Source: Luteibacter sp. UNC138MFCol5.1 (GTDB taxonomy: Bacteria > Pseudomonadota > Gammaproteobacteria > Xanthomonadales > Rhodanobacteraceae). From it: 64,000 bases of DNA. The notes beneath the pieces are model-generated. The model saw only the letters and a list, made by a program, of their open reading frames with translations, made no database searches and was not told the DNA's origin. The stretch lies in the NCBI RefSeq assembly GCF_900110505.1, contig NZ_FODZ01000006.1, positions 124,001 through 188,000 of the forward strand. The letters are read 5' to 3'. The position numbers were made by a program, and so were the translations under genes. This document shows positions 1 to 9,846 of the stretch, piece after piece; within the stretch, counting starts at the first letter, position 1; each line of letters starts with the position of its first letter.

Positions 1-1
1 G

Positions 2-1037
<1,036 letters not shown>

Positions 1038-1041
<4 letters not shown>

Positions 1042-1595
1042 AGTGTCATGAGACGGCACTGGCCGGCGTCATACTGATCGAACCGACGGTGCACGGCGAC
1101 GAGCGCGGATTCTTCTACGAAGGATTCAACCAGGCTCGCTTTGCCGCTGCAGGCATCGATGCGACCTTCGTTCAGTCGAATGTATCCCGCTCCCGCCGCG
1201 GGGTTCTTCGCGGCCTGCATTACCAGTGGCCCAACCCGCAGGGAAAGCTGGTAAGCGTCCTCGAAGGCGAGGTCTACGACGTGGCCGTCGACATCCGGCC
1301 GACATCGCCGACGCTCGGGCAATACGTGGGCGTGATGCTTTCCGCAGCCAACAAGCGACACCTATGGATTCCGCCGGGCTATGCACATGGCTTCTGCGTC
1401 GTATCGGAGCATGCGACCTTCACGTATCAGTGCACGACCCTTTACGACCGCGCGGCGGATGCCGCGCTGCGCTGGAACGACGAGCTTTTCGCGATCGACT
1501 GGCCGGTGAGCGATCCTGAGCTTTCCGAAAAAGATCGTACGGCTCCCCTCTTCAGCGAGGTGCCCGCGCACCGGCTTCCGGACGACAGGGCGTGA
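1038..1595 (+). CDS. rfbC: dTDP-4-dehydrorhamnose 3,5-epimerase
   Basis: RfbC epimerises C3 and C5 of dTDP-4-keto-6-deoxyglucose in the cytoplasm. The 185-residue cupin protein shows DERGFFYE near residue 21, RGLHYQ with the catalytic His at residue 61, [18 protein letters not shown] in the barrel, and PPGYAHGF with the conserved Tyr region downstream. Length is typical of the family. The start overlaps the stop of rfbA by 4 bases, and the stop overlaps the GTG start of rfbD, so the three genes form one tightly coupled unit. Confidence 0.96.
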
Positions 1596-2488
1596 CGGTC
1601 CTGCTGATCGGGGGGGATGGCCAGGTGGGATGGTTCCTGCGCCACTCGCTCGCGCGACTGGGGCCGATGGTCGTCGCCACACGGGCCGGGAACGGGGAGG
1701 ATCTGTCCTGCGACCTGACCGACGTCGAAAGCGTGCGCCGACTCGTGCGATCCACGCGTCCGTCGCTGATCGTGAATGCCGCGGCGTACACCGCCGTTGA
1801 CGCCGCCGAGACCGACCTTGCCGCCGCGGAAGCGCTCAACGGTCGGCTTCCCGCGCTACTGGGCGAGGAGGCGCGGCGAAGGGATGCCGCGGTCATTCAC
1901 TACTCGACCGATTACGTCTTCCCTGGCGGCGATTCAGCGCCCCGCAAGGAAACGGATCCCACGGGGCCTGCCAACGTTTACGGCCGGACGAAACTCGCCG
2001 GCGAGCAGGGCCTCGCAGCCAGCGGCGCAGCCCACCTCACGCTGCGTACGGCCTGGGTATATAGCCGGCGCGGACGCAATTTCCTCACGACCATGCTGAG
2101 ACTGGCGCGCGAGCGACACGAACTGCGCGTCGTTGCCGACCAGCATGGATCGCCGACCAGCGCGCCGCTGGTCGCCGAAGCAACGGCGGCGATTGCTTCG
2201 GCGTGGAAAGGCAGCGACGACCCGCGTCAGGGAATCTTTCACCTGACGGCGAGCGGTGGAACTACCTGGCACGGCTTCGCGTCGCGCATTGTCGAGCGCG
2301 GCGTTGCATGCGGCCTCCTCGCGAATTCCGTGCCGGTGGTGCCTGTCGCGTCCGCAGCGTTTCCGACGCCAGCGCGCCGCCCCACGTGGTCACTATTGGA
2401 CAATGCGCGAATCCAGTCGACGTTCGCTGTCACGCTTCCCGATTGGCGCGACGACCTCGAACGGGTGATGTCGGCGCTGGGTCGGTAG
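1592..2488 (+). CDS. rfbD: dTDP-4-dehydrorhamnose reductase
   Basis: RfbD reduces dTDP-4-keto-L-rhamnose to dTDP-L-rhamnose with NAD(P)H, the last step of the pathway. The 298-residue product is an extended SDR. It has the nucleotide-binding LIGGDGQVG at the N-terminus, NAAAYTAVDAAE near residue 62, HYSTDYVFPGG near residue 104 and the active-site pair in VYGRTKLAGEQ (Tyr and Lys). It starts at a GTG overlapping the rfbC stop (GTGA). Downstream of the stop lie about 145 bases without a gene or a clear terminator, before the convergent glmS. Confidence 0.95.
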   Translation: MTVLLIGGDGQVGWFLRHSLARLGPMVVATRAGNGEDLSCDLTDVESVRRLVRSTRPSLIVNAAAYTAVDAAETDLAAAEALNGRLPALLGEEARRRDAAVIHYSTDYVFPGGDSAPRKETDPTGPANVYGRTKLAGEQGLAASGAAHLTLRTAWVYSRRGRNFLTTMLRLARERHELRVVADQHGSPTSAPLVAEATAAIASAWKGSDDPRQGIFHLTASGGTTWHGFASRIVERGVACGLLANSVPVVPVASAAFPTPARRPTWSLLDNARIQSTFAVTLPDWRDDLERVMSALGR

Positions 2489-2634
2489 GATAGTTCACGC
2501 AAACAACCGGATAGGAACGCGCTAAGGCGTCACACTAGTCGCCAGACCACGCTAGCGTCGACAACCCTTGGACGTGCCGGAAGCGAAGCTCGCTAGTTTC
2601 GGCCAGGAAGAAACCATGTGGACGAGACTCCGAC

Positions 2635-4464
2635 TCACTCCACCGTCACCGACTTGGCCAGATTCCGCGGCTGATCCACATCCGTCCCGCGCAACACCGC
2701 CACGTGGTACGCAAGGAGCTGCATCGGCACGGTGAACACGGCCGGCGCGATCAGGTCGCCGCCGCCGTCCACCAGCACCGTGGCCAGGGCGCCGGTATCC
2801 GCGTCCATGTCCACGCGCTCGTCCGCGAACACGATCAGTTCGCCGCCGCGTGCGCGCACTTCCTGCAGGTTCGATTTCAGCTTGTCGAGCAGCGGGCCGT
2901 TCGGGGCCACCGCGACGATGGGCATGTTCTCGTCCACCAGCGCCAGCGGGCCGTGCTTGAGCTCACCCGCCGGATAGGCCTCGGCGTGGATGTACGAGAT
3001 CTCCTTGAGCTTCAGCGACCCTTCCAGCGCCACGGGGAACTGGGCGCCGCGGCCTAGGAACAGCGCGTGCTGCTTGGTGATGAAGTGATCGGCGATCTTG
3101 AGGATTTCCGGCTCGCTCTTCAGCGCGTTCTCGATGTAGCGCGGCAGCGACTGGAGCTCCTTGCAGTGTTCGAGGTAACGCGCCTCGTCGAGGCCGCGGC
3201 GACGGCCGAGGTCGAGGGCCAGCAGGGCGAACGCGGCCAGCTGGGTCGTGAACGCCTTCGTCGACGCCACGCCGATTTCCGGGCCGGCGCGCGTCATCAT
3301 GCGCAGGTCGGATTCGCGCACCACCGAGGATTCGGGCACGTTGCAGATGGCGAACGTCGCGAGGTAGCCGCGCCGACGCGATTCGCGCATGGCGGCGAGC
3401 GTGTCGGCCGTTTCGCCCGACTGCGACACGGCGACGAACAGCGTGTCGTCCGGCACCACGACGTCGCGGTAGCGGTACTCGCTGGCGACTTCCACCACCA
3501 CCGGAATGCGCGCGAGCTGCTCGATCCAGTACTTGGCGACCATGCCCGCGTGGTAGCTGGTGCCGCACGCGACGATGTGGATGCCGCGGGTCTTGTCGAG
3601 GATCGGGTCGGCGTCGATGCCGAAGATGTTCGGCAGCACGCCGTGCGGACCGATGCGGCCCTCGAGCGTATCGGCCACGGCGCGCGGCTGCTCGAAGATT
3701 TCCTTCTGCATGTAGTGGCGGTATTCGCCACGCTCGACCGAGTCCGCGCTGATCTCGCTCTCGTGCGCGGTGCGGTCCACGGGCTGGCCATCGAGGCCGT
3801 ACACGGAGACGCTGTCGCGGGTGATCTCGACGACGTCGTCTTCCTCCAGGTACATCATCCGGTTCGTCACCTTGATGAGCGCCTGCGCGTCGGAGCCGAG
3901 GAAATGCTCGCCGATGCCGATACCCACCAGCAGCGGACAGCCGCGGCGCGCACCGACGATCCGCTCGGGCTCGTCGAGGCTCATCACGGCGATGGCGTAG
4001 GCGCCCTCCAGCTCGCGCACCGCGGCGGTCACCGCTTCGCGCAGGCCCTTGCCGGACTGCACATGCTCGTCGATGACGGCGCCCATCACCTCGGTGTCCG
4101 TCTCGGAATGGAACTCGCGTCCCTTGGCCCGGAGCGATTCGCGAAGCGAGGCGTAGTTCTCGATGATGCCGTTGTGCACGATGGCGATGCGACCCTGCAC
4201 GTGCGGGTGCGCGTTCTTCTCGCTGGGCACGCCGTGCGTGGCCCAGCGCGTGTGCGCGATGCCGGTGCCGCCCGGCACCGGGTCGGCATCGTAGAGCGCT
4301 TCCATCTCGCGGACCTTGCCCTTCGCCCGGACGCGGCGGATTTCTCCGGCGTCGGCGATGGCCATGCCCGCGGAGTCGTAGCCGCGGTATTCGAGGGCTT
4401 TCAGGCCCGCGATGAGGATGGGAGCGATGTCACGCTGCGCGACGGCGGCCACGATTCCACACAT
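2635..4464 (-). CDS. glmS: Glutamine-fructose-6-phosphate aminotransferase (isomerizing)
   Basis: GlmS makes glucosamine 6-phosphate from fructose 6-phosphate and glutamine, the entry step to UDP-GlcNAc for peptidoglycan and lipopolysaccharide. The 609-residue product equals the E. coli length. The N-terminal Ntn-hydrolase starts MCGIV, with Cys2 as the glutaminase nucleophile, followed by RGYDSAGMA, HTRWATHG and SETDTEVMG. Two SIS isomerase domains fill the C-terminal half (CGTSYHAG, SQSGETADT, GRGAQFPVALEGSLKLKEIS), and it ends in the usual KSVTVE. The frame stays open far upstream but that stretch is antisense-type shadow of cbs; the start is fixed by Cys2. It follows cbs with a 17-base gap, so the two are probably co-transcribed. 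Confidence 0.97.
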   Translation of the reverse strand: MCGIVAAVAQRDIAPILIAGLKALEYRGYDSAGMAIADAGEIRRVRAKGKVREMEALYDADPVPGGTGIAHTRWATHGVPSEKNAHPHVQGRIAIVHNGIIENYASLRESLRAKGREFHSETDTEVMGAVIDEHVQSGKGLREAVTAAVRELEGAYAIAVMSLDEPERIVGARRGCPLLVGIGIGEHFLGSDAQALIKVTNRMMYLEEDDVVEITRDSVSVYGLDGQPVDRTAHESEISADSVERGEYRHYMQKEIFEQPRAVADTLEGRIGPHGVLPNIFGIDADPILDKTRGIHIVACGTSYHAGMVAKYWIEQLARIPVVVEVASEYRYRDVVVPDDTLFVAVSQSGETADTLAAMRESRRRGYLATFAICNVPESSVVRESDLRMMTRAGPEIGVASTKAFTTQLAAFALLALDLGRRRGLDEARYLEHCKELQSLPRYIENALKSEPEILKIADHFITKQHALFLGRGAQFPVALEGSLKLKEISYIHAEAYPAGELKHGPLALVDENMPIVAVAPNGPLLDKLKSNLQEVRARGGELIVFADERVDMDADTGALATVLVDGGGDLIAPAVFTVPMQLLAYHVAVLRGTDVDQPRNLAKSVTVE

Positions 4465-4481
4465 GGTGCTTCCCCTGTTCC

Positions 4482-5852
4482 TTAGTTGACTTTGCGACGA
4501 AGATAATTGAGCAGGTCGATGCGCGTGATGAGGCCGAGGAACTGCTCGCCGTCGACCACGATGGCGACGTGGCCCTTCTCGAACACGGACATCAGCGACT
4601 CGATCGAGGACGTCACCTGGATCATTTCCGGCGAGGCGATCATCGCCGTCGACACCGGGTCGCGGAATTTGGTTTCGTCGGCGTGCACGTGCAGCAGCAC
4701 GTCGGATTCGTCGAGGATGCCGACGATGCGGTCGCCTTCCATCACCGGCAGCTGCGAGACGTCGTACAGCTTCATGCGGTTGTACGCGGTGACGAGGAGA
4801 TCGTCCGGCTTGACCACGACCGTGTCGCGCTTCGCGTATGGGCGCAGGATGAGGTCGCGCAGATCGCCGTACTGCTCGCGCTCGATGAAGCCGTTGTCGA
4901 GCATCCAGTAGTCGTTGTACATCTTCGACAGGTACTTGTTGCCGGTGTCGCACACCAGCGTGACGACGCGCTTGGGCGTCGTCTGCTCGCGGCAGTACTT
5001 CAGTGCCGCGGCCAGCAGCGTGCCCGTCGACGAGCCACCCAGCACGCCCTCCTTCGCCAGCAGCTCGCGCGCGGCCAGGAAGCTTTCCTTGTCGCTGATG
5101 GCGAAGGCCTTCTTCACCATCGAGAAATCGCTGATCGACGGGAGGAAGTCCTCGCCGATGCCTTCCACCATCCAGCTGCCCGACTTCTCCGAGAGCGTGC
5201 CCTCGTTGATGTACTGCGCGAGGATCGAACCGACCGGATCGGCCAGCACGATCTCCGTGTTGGGCGAATGCTCGCGCAGATAGGCCGTGAGGCCGCTCAT
5301 CGTGCCCGACGAGCCGCAACCGACGACGATGGCGTCGACCTTGCCGTCCAGCTGCTCGAGGATCTCCGGGCCCGTGGTCTGCACGTGCGCGGCGGGATTG
5401 TCCGGGTTGCCGAACTGGTTGATGAAATACGCCCCGGGCGTTTCGCGCGCGATGCGCTCGGCCATGTCCTGATAGTACTCGGGATGGCCCTTGGCGACGT
5501 CCGAACGCGTGAGCACCACCTCGGCGCCCATCGCCTTGAGGTTGAAGATCTTCTCGCGGCTCATCTTGTCGGGCACGACGAGCACGAGGCGATAGCCCTT
5601 CTGCTGGGCGACCAGCGCCAGGCCGAGGCCCGTGTTGCCGGCGGTACCCTCGACGAGGGTGTCGCCCGGCTTGATCTTCCCGGCCCGCTCGGCGCCTTCG
5701 ATCATCGACATGCCGATGCGGTCCTTCACGGAACCGCCCGGGTTGGCGCTCTCGAGCTTGAGGAACAGTTCGCAACGACCCGTATCCAGGTGCTGGGCAC
5801 GCACCATCGGGGTGCGACCGATCAGGTCGAGGACGCTGTCATGAACACTCAT
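4482..5852 (-). CDS. cbs: PLP-dependent cystathionine beta-synthase with C-terminal CBS pair
   Basis: This 456-residue protein is a fold-type II PLP enzyme fused to two CBS domains. The PLP lysine is in NPGGSVKDRIG (Lys43), the substrate loop is EGTAGNTGLGLA, the QFGNPDNPAAH segment follows, and the phosphate-binding loop is GCGSSGTMSG. Residues from about 335 to 456 form the CBS pair (VVKPDDLLVTAYNRM, then IQVTSSIESLMSVF). The tandem CBS module separates it from plain cysteine synthase and fits cystathionine beta-synthase of the reverse transsulfuration route, using serine and homocysteine. Substrate choice is inferred, and an O-acetylserine activity is possible. GGAG lies 6 bases before the ATG. 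It sits just upstream of glmS. Confidence 0.88.
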   Translation of the reverse strand: MSVHDSVLDLIGRTPMVRAQHLDTGRCELFLKLESANPGGSVKDRIGMSMIEGAERAGKIKPGDTLVEGTAGNTGLGLALVAQQKGYRLVLVVPDKMSREKIFNLKAMGAEVVLTRSDVAKGHPEYYQDMAERIARETPGAYFINQFGNPDNPAAHVQTTGPEILEQLDGKVDAIVVGCGSSGTMSGLTAYLREHSPNTEIVLADPVGSILAQYINEGTLSEKSGSWMVEGIGEDFLPSISDFSMVKKAFAISDKESFLAARELLAKEGVLGGSSTGTLLAAALKYCREQTTPKRVVTLVCDTGNKYLSKMYNDYWMLDNGFIEREQYGDLRDLILRPYAKRDTVVVKPDDLLVTAYNRMKLYDVSQLPVMEGDRIVGILDESDVLLHVHADETKFRDPVSTAMIASPEMIQVTSSIESLMSVFEKGHVAIVVDGEQFLGLITRIDLLNYLRRKVN

Positions 5853-5979
5853 TGGAACTCCGTGATTGATCCGGCGCGGCCCCTTCGACCGCCGCCTGTT
5901 GGGCCGACATGATAATGGCTGCGGCGCTGAACCGATGCCCGGCTGATCGGCCGAGCCGAAAGGGCGTATGGTCGACCAC

Positions 5980-6010
5980 AAAAAAACGGGCACGTTCCCG
6001 TGCCCGTTTT
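5980..6010 (-). terminator. Rho-independent terminator after the YdcH-like gene
   Basis: An 8-bp GC stem (CGGGCACG/CGTGCCCG, loop TTCC) is followed on the minus strand by seven T residues, and four T residues flank the other side. It lies 27 bases beyond the stop of the minus-strand YdcH-like gene and separates it from the cbs-glmS unit. Confidence 0.85.
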
Positions 6011-6036
6011 CCTTGCCGCCAAACCCTTAGGCGAGT

Positions 6037-6264
6037 TCAGTGCGGGGATTTCTGCCAGGTGTCCCACATTCGTTGGAGCCTCTCCTTCGCCTGCAGCTTT
6101 TCTCTCTTGAGGCCGGCCAGACTCGCATCGTCGATGGGCAGACAGCCGATGTTGGCGTCGTGCAGCTTGGTATCGAGTTCCTGGTGGCGGTAGAAGAGGC
6201 GACGCGTTTCCGCGTTGGCGTGGATGAACTTCTCGACGTCGTCGCGCTGCTGGTTTTCGAACAT
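6037..6264 (-). CDS. YdcH family (DUF465) small protein
   Basis: A 75-residue charged helical protein of the YdcH/DUF465 family, whose function is unknown. The pattern RRLFYRHQELDTKLHDAN, then LKREKLQAKERLQRM, is the family's helical hairpin: a conserved 'H-x-L-D-x-x-I' followed by 'LKKxKLxLKD'. An excellent Shine-Dalgarno (GAGGAG) precedes the ATG. It has its own terminator, so it is probably monocistronic. Cytoplasmic location is inferred, since there is no signal or membrane segment. Confidence 0.85.
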   Translation of the reverse strand: MFENQQRDDVEKFIHANAETRRLFYRHQELDTKLHDANIGCLPIDDASLAGLKREKLQAKERLQRMWDTWQKSPH

Positions 6265-6620
6265 AGCAAAACTCCTCGCGGTGGGGCCGCCCCGGATGCG
6301 GACGGTCGTGAGGGGAGCCATGCGGGCACTTCCTTCGCATCGGAAGAAGCGGGTCTGGCGATGCGATGTGCCTGGGTGAACGTACGCATGCTCCGGCAGG
6401 GCCGCCACGTGGTTTTTTCCGTGACGGGCTACCGAAGCTACTCCGGCTGCCGGAGGCGTGCAAGGGCGATTTTTCTGAAACGCCGCACGAAAAAATGGTT
6501 GCTGACGCAACGACTTGCGTGGCAGGTTCCGGGCCGGCCTCGTTGGAGCGCACGTGGGCGCGATGGGCATACCTCAAGCCCCAATCGCGCCCAGGTGCGC
6601 TCCTACGGCGGTTCCTTGGC
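6265..6620. other. Intergenic region with one REP-like pair
   Basis: About 355 bases lie between the start of the YdcH-like gene and the end of the coiled-coil protein gene. The left part must hold the promoter of the YdcH-like gene, but no convincing -35/-10 pair was found. The right end (6542-6607) is an inverted repeat described separately. No open frame here resembles a known protein. Confidence 0.6.
6542..6607. repeat. REP-like inverted pair, GCGCACnTGGGCGCGAT class
   Basis: Two arms, TTGGAGCGCACGTGGGCGCG and its near-exact reverse complement ending GTGCGCTCCTAC, are separated by about 20 bases. It lies just beyond the stop of the coiled-coil protein gene and would fold into a long hairpin in its transcript. 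Confidence 0.8.
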
Positions 6621-7274
6621 TCAGTTGCCGCCGGACTTCTTCGACTTCTTCGGGGTGGTCGTGGCGGGCGCGCCGCCGTCGGAGGAGTTCAGGTCGCGCA
6701 TGGCGCGCGCGGCGGCTTCGGCCAGGGCGGCCTGCTTCTTGGCCGCGTTGGCGACCTTGGCCTGAGCCGCGGCGACCTGGCGAGCCTTGTCACCCTCTGC
6801 CTTGGCCTGCTCCAGCGCCTGGGAATACTCCACGCCCTGCTGCTGCAGGCGAGCGGCCTCTTCCTGGATCATCTGGTTCTGCATGCGCTGCTGTTCCAGC
6901 TGGCGGCGGGCCATCTCGGCGTCGAGGCGGCTGGATTCCAGCAGGATGGCGTCGTGCTCACGGTCGAGCTGGGCGCTCTTGGCCTGGGCGTCCTGGAACT
7001 GCGCGACCGCCTTGGCGGTGTCCACGCGGCGCTCGGCGATGTACAGGTAATGGCCGTGCAGCTTGTCCTTGGGCTTGAACTGGCCCAGCTGATTGATGGC
7101 TTCGCGGGCCCGGGCCTGCTCGCCCTGGGCGTAACCGCCCAGCGTCGGATCGGACGAGAGCTGGTCGAGGCTGGAATTCAGCCGGCGGACGTCGAGGTCG
7201 TCGGTGGCCGCTAGGGCGCCGCCCGCGGAAACGGCAAGAATGAGCGCGGAGAAGAGGATGGTGTGGCGCTTCAT
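6621..7274 (-). CDS. Exported coiled-coil protein of unknown function
   Basis: A 217-residue protein with a Sec signal peptide (MKRHTILFSALILAV, cleavage after GGALA). The mature part is almost entirely helical and rich in Ala, Gln and Glu; residues 80-190 look like a long coiled coil with many 'QxxR/AxxL' heptads. The C-terminus is basic (TPKKSKKSGGN). It overlaps the upstream DUF4398 lipoprotein gene by one base in a TGATG junction, so the two are translated together and probably work together at the cell envelope. A GTG one codon upstream could also start it. In related genomes DUF4398 proteins are often paired with OmpA-type proteins, but no OmpA domain is visible here. Confidence 0.75.
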   Translation of the reverse strand: MKRHTILFSALILAVSAGGALAATDDLDVRRLNSSLDQLSSDPTLGGYAQGEQARAREAINQLGQFKPKDKLHGHYLYIAERRVDTAKAVAQFQDAQAKSAQLDREHDAILLESSRLDAEMARRQLEQQRMQNQMIQEEAARLQQQGVEYSQALEQAKAEGDKARQVAAAQAKVANAAKKQAALAEAAARAMRDLNSSDGGAPATTTPKKSKKSGGN

Positions 7275-7795
7275 CACTGGCCTCCGTCCTTAAGGGGTTC
7301 GGTCTGGCCGCCGACCGGCGGCGGGGTGGTGTCCGTGGCTTCCGGCAGGACCGTCTCGGTCTCCTGCACGTTGTTCGGGATGGGCACCGTGTCGTTCGCG
7401 TGGTTGTCGATCATCTCGACGCGCATCCGCGAGTTTTCCTGGCTCTTGGCCGTGTTCTGGGCGCGGGCGGCGCCCAGACGGGCCTTGGCGCGCGCCAGTT
7501 CGCTGTCGGCACGCGATTCGTCGGCGAGCAGGGCCGCGTCGTCGTACTTGCGGCTGGCCATGGCCGCCTGGGCCTGGCGGAACTTGGACTGCGCGTAGTC
7601 GAGGTCGACCGGCGCATAATCGGCGGCACCGGCATCGCGCGCCGCCTGCAACTGGGCGAGCGCCTGGTTCATGGCGCCGTCGGGCGGGGGGGCGCTGGCA
7701 CAGCCAGCGAGGGTGGCGATAGCCATGGCCAGGGCGGCCAGGCCAATGAGCCGGCGGCCCCGGTACAGGGCTTTCGACGGCAAGATGTGCACCAT
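7274..7795 (-). CDS. DUF4398 family lipoprotein
   Basis: A 173-residue lipoprotein. Its signal sequence ends in a lipobox, ATLAGC, with the lipidated Cys near residue 31. The DUF4398 helical repeat follows: ALAQLQAARDAGAADYAPVDL, then a YAQSKFRQAQAAM unit and ELARAKARLGAARAQNTAKS. The C-terminal 50 residues are Pro-rich and probably disordered. It is divergent from pilU and overlaps the coiled-coil gene downstream. ATG 7795 is preferred because AGAGG lies 8 bases ahead; a GTG immediately before it is the alternative. The function of the family is not known. The residue after the lipid Cys is Ala, so outer-membrane sorting by Lol is expected rather than retention. Confidence 0.85.
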   Translation of the reverse strand: MVHILPSKALYRGRRLIGLAALAMAIATLAGCASAPPPDGAMNQALAQLQAARDAGAADYAPVDLDYAQSKFRQAQAAMASRKYDDAALLADESRADSELARAKARLGAARAQNTAKSQENSRMRVEMIDNHANDTVPIPNNVQETETVLPEATDTTPPPVGGQTEPLKDGGQ

Positions 7796-7888
7796 CACTC
7801 GTTCCTCTTACAGATTTGCGAGATATTGTCGATATACAGGTCAGTGAGACCGTCTACTCGATTGTAATGCGAACGCCCGGGGGTTTAG

Positions 7889-8998
7889 GTGGATATCGGT
7901 TATTTCCTGAAGCTGATGGTGGACAAGGGCGCGTCGGACATGTTCCTGACGACCGGCGCCCCCGTGAACATCAAGGTGGAGGGCAAGCTCTACCCGCTTG
8001 GTAACACCGGCCTGCCGAGCGGCATGGTCAAGAAGATCGCCTATTCGCTGATGGACGAGGGCCAGGTGCCCCAGTTCGAGCGCGACCTCGAGCTCAACAT
8101 GGCCCTAGCCGTGAAGGAAGCCGGCCGGTTCCGCATCAACGTCTTCAAGCAGCGCGGCGAGATCGGCATGGTGATCCGCGCCATCAAGAGCGAGATCCCC
8201 TCCCTGGAGGAACTCCGCCTGCCGACGATCTTCCGCGAGCTGGTCATGGAACCGCGCGGCCTCATCCTCGTCGTGGGCGCGACGGGCTCGGGCAAGTCCA
8301 CCACCCTCGCGGCGATGCTCGATCATCGCAACACGAACAGCTCGGGCCACATCCTCACCATCGAGGATCCGATCGAGTACCTGCACCGGCACAAGCGGTC
8401 CATCGTGAACCAGCGCGAGGTCGGCCTCGACACGCACAGCTACCACGAGGCCCTGAAGAACGCGATGCGCGAGGCGCCGGACGTCATCATGATCGGCGAG
8501 ATCCGCGACACCGACACGATGGAGGCGGCCATTTCCTTCTCGGAAACGGGTCACCTGTGCCTGGCGACGCTGCACTCGAACAACGCGGACCAGACGCTCG
8601 AACGCATCCTCAACTTCTTCCCGGAGTCGGCGCACAAGAACGTGCTGATGAACCTCGCGCTGAACCTGCGCGCGGTGATCAGCCAGCGCCTCGTCATCGG
8701 CAAGGACGGCCGCCGCATGCCGGCCACCGAGGTCCTGCTGAACACCCCGCTGATCCGCGACATGATCCGCCGCGGGCAGATCCACGAGGTCAAGGAAGCC
8801 ATGGACCGCAGCCTGCAGGAAGGCATGCAGACCTTCGACCAGTCGCTCTACCGCCTGTACAAGGATGGCCTGATCTCGCTCGACGAGTGCCTGAACAAGG
8901 CGGATTCGCGCGATGGCCTGGCGCTGAAGATCCGCCTGTCGGAAGGCGCGACGGGCAACGAGTTCGCTTCGAGCGATCCATACGGTATCGGGGTCTGA
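7889..8998 (+). CDS. pilU: Type IV pilus retraction accessory ATPase PilU
   Basis: PilU is a hexameric cytoplasmic ATPase that assists PilT in type IV pilus retraction and twitching. The 369-residue product has the N-terminal PAS-like domain (KGASDMFLTTGAPVNIKVEG), Walker A GATGSGKST at residues 130-138, the Asp box TIEDPIEYLH, Walker B-type IMIGEIRD and the His box ATLHSNNADQ. The ending, with SLDECLNKADSRDGLALKIR, fits PilU rather than PilT. The start is GTG with GGGGG five bases ahead. No pilT lies beside it in this window, which is a departure from the common pilT-pilU pair, though pilT could lie elsewhere. Confidence 0.9.
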   Translation: MDIGYFLKLMVDKGASDMFLTTGAPVNIKVEGKLYPLGNTGLPSGMVKKIAYSLMDEGQVPQFERDLELNMALAVKEAGRFRINVFKQRGEIGMVIRAIKSEIPSLEELRLPTIFRELVMEPRGLILVVGATGSGKSTTLAAMLDHRNTNSSGHILTIEDPIEYLHRHKRSIVNQREVGLDTHSYHEALKNAMREAPDVIMIGEIRDTDTMEAAISFSETGHLCLATLHSNNADQTLERILNFFPESAHKNVLMNLALNLRAVISQRLVIGKDGRRMPATEVLLNTPLIRDMIRRGQIHEVKEAMDRSLQEGMQTFDQSLYRLYKDGLISLDECLNKADSRDGLALKIRLSEGATGNEFASSDPYGIGV

Positions 8999-9022
8999 GC
9001 ATACGGAATCCGGCCGCGCTCG

Positions 9023-9129
9023 GTAGGAGCGCGCCCTGCGCGCGACAGCTCTTCGCCTCAGCCATGGGGCTAGCGCGCCAGCTCCGTGGGTCGGCCCTAA
9101 AACATGTCGCGCGCAGGGCGCGCTCCTAC
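9023..9129. repeat. REP-like inverted pair, GCGCGCCCTGCGCGCGAC class
   Basis: The left arm starts GTAGGAGCGCGCCCTGCGCG and the right arm is its reverse complement ending GCGCTCCTAC, about 60 bases apart. It fills the gap between convergent pilU and maiA and may end transcription from both sides. Confidence 0.85.
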
Positions 9130-9779
9130 ACAGGTGCGTCGGGCTGCGCTTCGGGCGCGGCCTTCTGGAACGCCTCCATCGCCTGGCACGCCTCGGCCAC
9201 CCGCCGGATCGTCGGATACGGGCCCAGGTCCAGCCCCCAGCGCACCGCGTTGTAGAACTGGGGCACGAGGCACGCGTCGGCCAGCGTCGGGGTGTCGCCG
9301 TAGCAGAAGCGCCCCGCGACGCCCTCCTCGGACAACAGCTTCTCGATGCCGTCGAAGCCGTGGCCGATCCAGCGCCTCGACCAATCTTCCTTGCCGGCCT
9401 GGTCGACACCGAAACCGGCCTCGATGGCCTTGAGCACCCGCAGGTTTCCCAGCGGATGGATGTCGGTGGCCACGGCCAGCATCAGCTCGCGCACCTTCGC
9501 CCTTCCCCGCGCATCCGTGGGCAGCAGGGCCGGTGCCGGCCGGGTCTCCTCCAGGTATTCCAGGATGGCCACGGACTGCCTCACCACGTGGCCATCGTCC
9601 ACGAGCGTGGGCAGCTGGGCCTGCGGGGAAACGTCGCGATACGCCGGCTTCAGGTGCTCCCCGCCGTCGGCGATCAACGAGACCGGGCGCGCCTCATAGG
9701 CCAGGCCCTTGAGGTTCAGGGCGATGCGGATGCGATAGGCGGCGCTGGAGCGCCAGTAGGTGTACAGGATCAGCGACAT
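9126..9779 (-). CDS. maiA: Maleylacetoacetate isomerase
   Basis: MaiA is a zeta-class glutathione transferase that isomerises maleylacetoacetate to fumarylacetoacetate in tyrosine breakdown. The 217-residue protein begins with the zeta-class signature [20 protein letters not shown] (the SSxxxRVRIAL motif), then [20 protein letters not shown] for glutathione binding, then a helical C-terminal domain with [18 protein letters not shown]. The other pathway genes (hppD, hmgA, fahA) lie 13 kb away at 22.4-25.9 kb. Its last codons run into the REP element at 9129. Confidence 0.93.
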   Translation of the reverse strand: MSLILYTYWRSSAAYRIRIALNLKGLAYEARPVSLIADGGEHLKPAYRDVSPQAQLPTLVDDGHVVRQSVAILEYLEETRPAPALLPTDARGRAKVRELMLAVATDIHPLGNLRVLKAIEAGFGVDQAGKEDWSRRWIGHGFDGIEKLLSEEGVAGRFCYGDTPTLADACLVPQFYNAVRWGLDLGPYPTIRRVAEACQAMEAFQKAAPEAQPDAPV

Positions 9780-9846
9780 GGGGCTTCCTTCGGCCGAGCC
9801 GGGATTCTAGCGGGGCGCCTTCCGGAAGCCTTGCCGCGCTGCCGCG

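Noticed and set aside
2489-2634. Riboswitch or small RNA between rfbD and glmS
   Set aside because: The region is at the 3' ends of both genes, with no clear hairpin or conserved pattern.
2635-5775. A single open minus-strand frame of more than 1000 codons across glmS and cbs
   Set aside because: Only the glmS part has protein motifs. The upstream part is an out-of-frame reading of cbs with skewed Arg/Gly content, a usual effect of high GC.
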